NCBI GenBank assembly: GCA_010671975.1
Contig: JAAHIA010000174.1
Location: 1-9,547, forward strand
Source: Leptolyngbya sp. SIO4C1
Lineage (GTDB): Bacteria; Cyanobacteriota; Cyanobacteriia; Phormidesmidales; Phormidesmidaceae
DNA: 9,547 nt
Direction of reading: 5' to 3'
The position numbers were made by a program, and so were the translations under genes. Of the stretch, positions 8,201 to 9,547 are shown one piece after another; position 1 is the stretch's first letter, and the number at the start of each line of letters is the position of its first letter. Below the pieces are notes generated by a model that saw only the letters and a program-made list of their open reading frames with translations, did no database searches and was not told the origin of the DNA.

Positions 8201-8843
8201 CCCAAAACCCTCTCAGGGATTGAAACCACTTTTTTGTAGTGCCCGCGAACTGGGTATGGGGCCGCAAAACCCCCAAAACCCTCTCAGGGATTGAAACAAA
8301 AACTTTTACTGTTGCTCCCTTGATCTGAGCTTCGCCGCAAAACCCCCAAAACCCTCTCAGGGATTGAAACTGATCTCACCTAAGATCAATCGTTACGAGA
8401 GCTGCGCCGCAAAACCCCCAAAACCCTCTCAGGGATTGAAACAGGGCAGGCAGCTGACAATCGGTGGAGCGCCCTGGGCCGCAAAACCCCCAAAACCCTC
8501 TCAGGGATTGAAACGTACACCGCCTGTAGCTGCAGCAGGCGCGGAGCCGGCCGCTGGCCGCAAAACCCCCAAAACCCTCTCAGGGATTGAAACAACTCGC
8601 CCTATCTCCTGGGCGATCGCGCTCAGTCGCCGCAAAACCCCCAAAACCCTCTCAGGGATTGAAACAGCCACCAATGGGAGTTTAGGCGCAACGCCATCCG
8701 CCGCAAAACCCCCAAAACCCTCTCAGGGATTGAAACCGAGTGGCAGTTTGCCCAGGACTACGCACTGACCAGCCGCAAAACCCCCAAAACCCTCTCAGGG
8801 ATTGAAACCTGGCCATATATTCTTGGCCGAGGTGTGCCTTCCC

Positions 8844-9245
8844 GTCACAAAACCCCCAAAACCCTCTCAGGGATTGAAACGCAAATTATGGATCTCTACA
8901 TATTCCTTCGAGTCGTCACAAAACCCCCAAAACCCTCTCAGGGATTGAAACTTTGGCGAAGCTCATCAAGCAAACACCTGAATACGCAGCCGTCACAAAA
9001 CCCCCAAAACCCTCTCAGGGATTGAAACAAATCCTTGATGATGGGCTCCCCATCGAAATCGTGTCACAAAACCCCCAAAACCCTCTCAGGGATTGAAACA
9101 CATGTATTTGAAAATAGAGACATCGACGTCTCGAAGGTCACAAAACCCCCAAAACCCTCTCAGGGATTGAAACGTACCAAACTTTATCTTTGTAATCACT
9201 TGGCTCAAGTCACAAAACCCCCAAAACCCTCTCAGGGATAACATA
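8844..9245 (+). repeat. Block of six variant repeats at the leader-distal end
   Basis: Repeats start at 8844, 8915, 8992, 9063, 9137 and 9209. All six carry C-to-T at position 2 and G-to-A at position 4 of the repeat, turning GCCGC into GTCAC. No repeat carries only one of the changes, and the two versions are not interspersed. Hairpin and tag are unchanged, so crRNA processing should be the same. Confidence 0.97.
9209..9245 (+). repeat. Terminal decayed repeat
   Basis: The first 31 bases match the variant repeat through CAGGGAT. The final TGAAAC is replaced by AACATA. The hairpin remains but the tag is lost. This marks the trailer end and fixes the array orientation. The next 77 bp (9246-9322) hold no hairpin that would stop transcription. 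Confidence 0.9.
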
Positions 9246-9305
9246 TATTACTGGTCTGCCAAAAATGCGCGGTCGGATTAAACTTTCTCTAGCAGGGGAA
9301 TTTCT

Positions 9306-9313
9306 AGGAAGAG
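9306..9313 (+). promoter_or_regulatory. Ribosome binding site AGGAAGAG before the amidohydrolase start
   Basis: The purine-rich AGGAAGAG ends 9 nt before the ATG at 9323 and supports that start. Confidence 0.5.
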
Positions 9314-9322
9314 TAAATAGCG

Positions 9323-9541
9323 ATGCGCAGCAGTAGTGAACCCGTGTTTGATCTCAAGATTGAGAATGCAACTCTAGCCGATTGCCCAGAGCGCTGTGCG
9401 ATCGCAATCCAGTCCGGCCACATCACCGACATCGCGCCTCAGATTAAAGCTACCGCTCGCCAGACGATTGACGCTGAAGGCAAGCTGGTCATTCCAGGGC
9501 TTTATCTAAATGCAGATGAGCATCGACTAGCCCTGGAATGA
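9323..9541 (+). pseudogene. Broken N-terminal part of an amidohydrolase (cytosine deaminase-like)
   Basis: The 72 codons begin like an amidohydrolase: FDLKIENATL, then AIAIQSGHITDIAP, then QTIDAEGKLVIPGL. This is the N-terminal beta-sandwich that leads into the metal-dependent barrel. After PGL (residue 60) these enzymes carry a D-x-H-x-H metal motif. Here the frame instead reads YLNADEHRLALE and stops at 9539-9541. The reason is visible: bases 9502-9528 are inverted. Their reverse complement, read in the same frame, gives PGL-VDAHLHLDK, the expected motif, and HLDK resembles cytosine deaminase relatives. Even flipped, the frame would stop soon after (KALE, then TGA), because the right arm is an inverted copy of the left one. 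As assembled, the gene cannot make enzyme. It may be whole in the organism if the end is an assembly fault. Substrate unknown. Confidence 0.65.
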
Positions 9542-9546
9542 CCAGC
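9484..9546. repeat. Perfect 18-bp inverted repeat flanking a 27-bp segment
   Basis: The left arm GCTGGTCATTCCAGGGCT (9484-9501) and the right arm AGCCCTGGAATGACCAGC (9529-9546) are exact reverse complements. The left arm is normal coding sequence for KLVIPGL. The right arm reads ALE and a stop. The 27 bp between them make sense as protein only on the opposite strand. The single base visible beyond the right arm (A at 9547) does not continue the palindrome. Confidence 0.95.
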
Positions 9547-9547
9547 A

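Larger units (their letters stand above)
5369..9245 (+). CRISPR. CRISPR array, 54 repeats of 37 bp and 53 spacers (type I-D)
   Basis: The repeat begins GCCGCAAAACCCCC, continues AAAACCCTCT and ends CAGGGATTGAAAC, 37 bp in all. Repeat 1 is 5369-5405, repeat 2 is 5440-5476 and repeat 48 is 8772-8808. By eye, repeats 1-48 are identical. Repeats 49-54 begin GTCAC instead of GCCGC. Repeat 54 (9209-9245) has lost its last six bases. Spacers are 33-43 bp, mostly 34-35. The long ones are 5622-5661 (40), 8147-8189 (43), 8515-8556 (42) and 8952-8991 (40). CCCT-CTC-AGGG in the repeat forms a small hairpin followed at once by ATTGAAAC, the expected 5' tag after Cas6 cleavage. The array reads away from the leader on the same strand as the cas operon. 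No two spacers look alike. No mobile element interrupts the array. Confidence 0.99.

Noticed and set aside
5392..9241. Many open frames on both strands across the array, with repeated SIPERVLGVLR or KTPKTLSGIE peptides.
   Set aside because: They are translations of the CRISPR repeat joined by spacer codons; there are no independent starts and no protein family.
9246..9322. Possible terminator or promoter between array and amidohydrolase.
   Set aside because: No hairpin with a T-run. ACATATATTA resembles a -10 box but has no convincing -35 partner.

Overview
The window is a cyanobacterial subtype I-D CRISPR-Cas locus, missing its left end, followed by a very long CRISPR array. The cyanobacterial assignment rests on two observations. 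The HIP1 octamer GCGATCGC occurs at 160-167, 3659-3666, 3686-3693, 4202-4209 and 9398-9405, and also inside two spacers. The second is the csc2-csc1 pair, the hallmark of subtype I-D, which is common in cyanobacteria. I cannot name a genus.

Layout, all on the + strand. A 202-residue protein with a PD-(D/E)XK nuclease-like core sits at 2-610. Then come csc2/cas7d, csc1/cas5d, cas6, cas4, cas1 and cas2, packed with overlaps or gaps of a few bases up to 5118. A gene-free leader of about 250 bp spans 5119-5368. The array spans 5369-9245, with 54 repeats of 37 bp and 53 spacers of 33-43 bp, and ends in a decayed repeat. A broken amidohydrolase start lies at 9323-9541. The large subunit cas10d and the helicase cas3 of a complete I-D system are not in the window; if present they should lie to the left.

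How the genes work together: Csc2 (backbone), Csc1 (5' handle end) and Cas6 (pre-crRNA nuclease) form the crRNA-guided part of the effector. Cas4, Cas1 and Cas2 acquire spacers. The repeat has a 4-bp hairpin whose base is followed by exactly the 8-nt tag ATTGAAAC, which fits Cas6 cleavage there. The leader is next to cas2 and the decayed repeat is far from it, so the oldest spacers are on the right.

Points that go beyond routine annotation: the nuclease-like gene in the slot usually held by cas10d; a 13-codon-period duplication inside cas6; an abrupt switch of repeat sequence for the six oldest repeats; an inverted copy of the crRNA tag in the leader; HIP1-bearing spacers; and, at the right edge, an 18-bp perfect inverted repeat around a 27-bp segment which, if flipped, restores the HxH metal-binding motif of the broken amidohydrolase.
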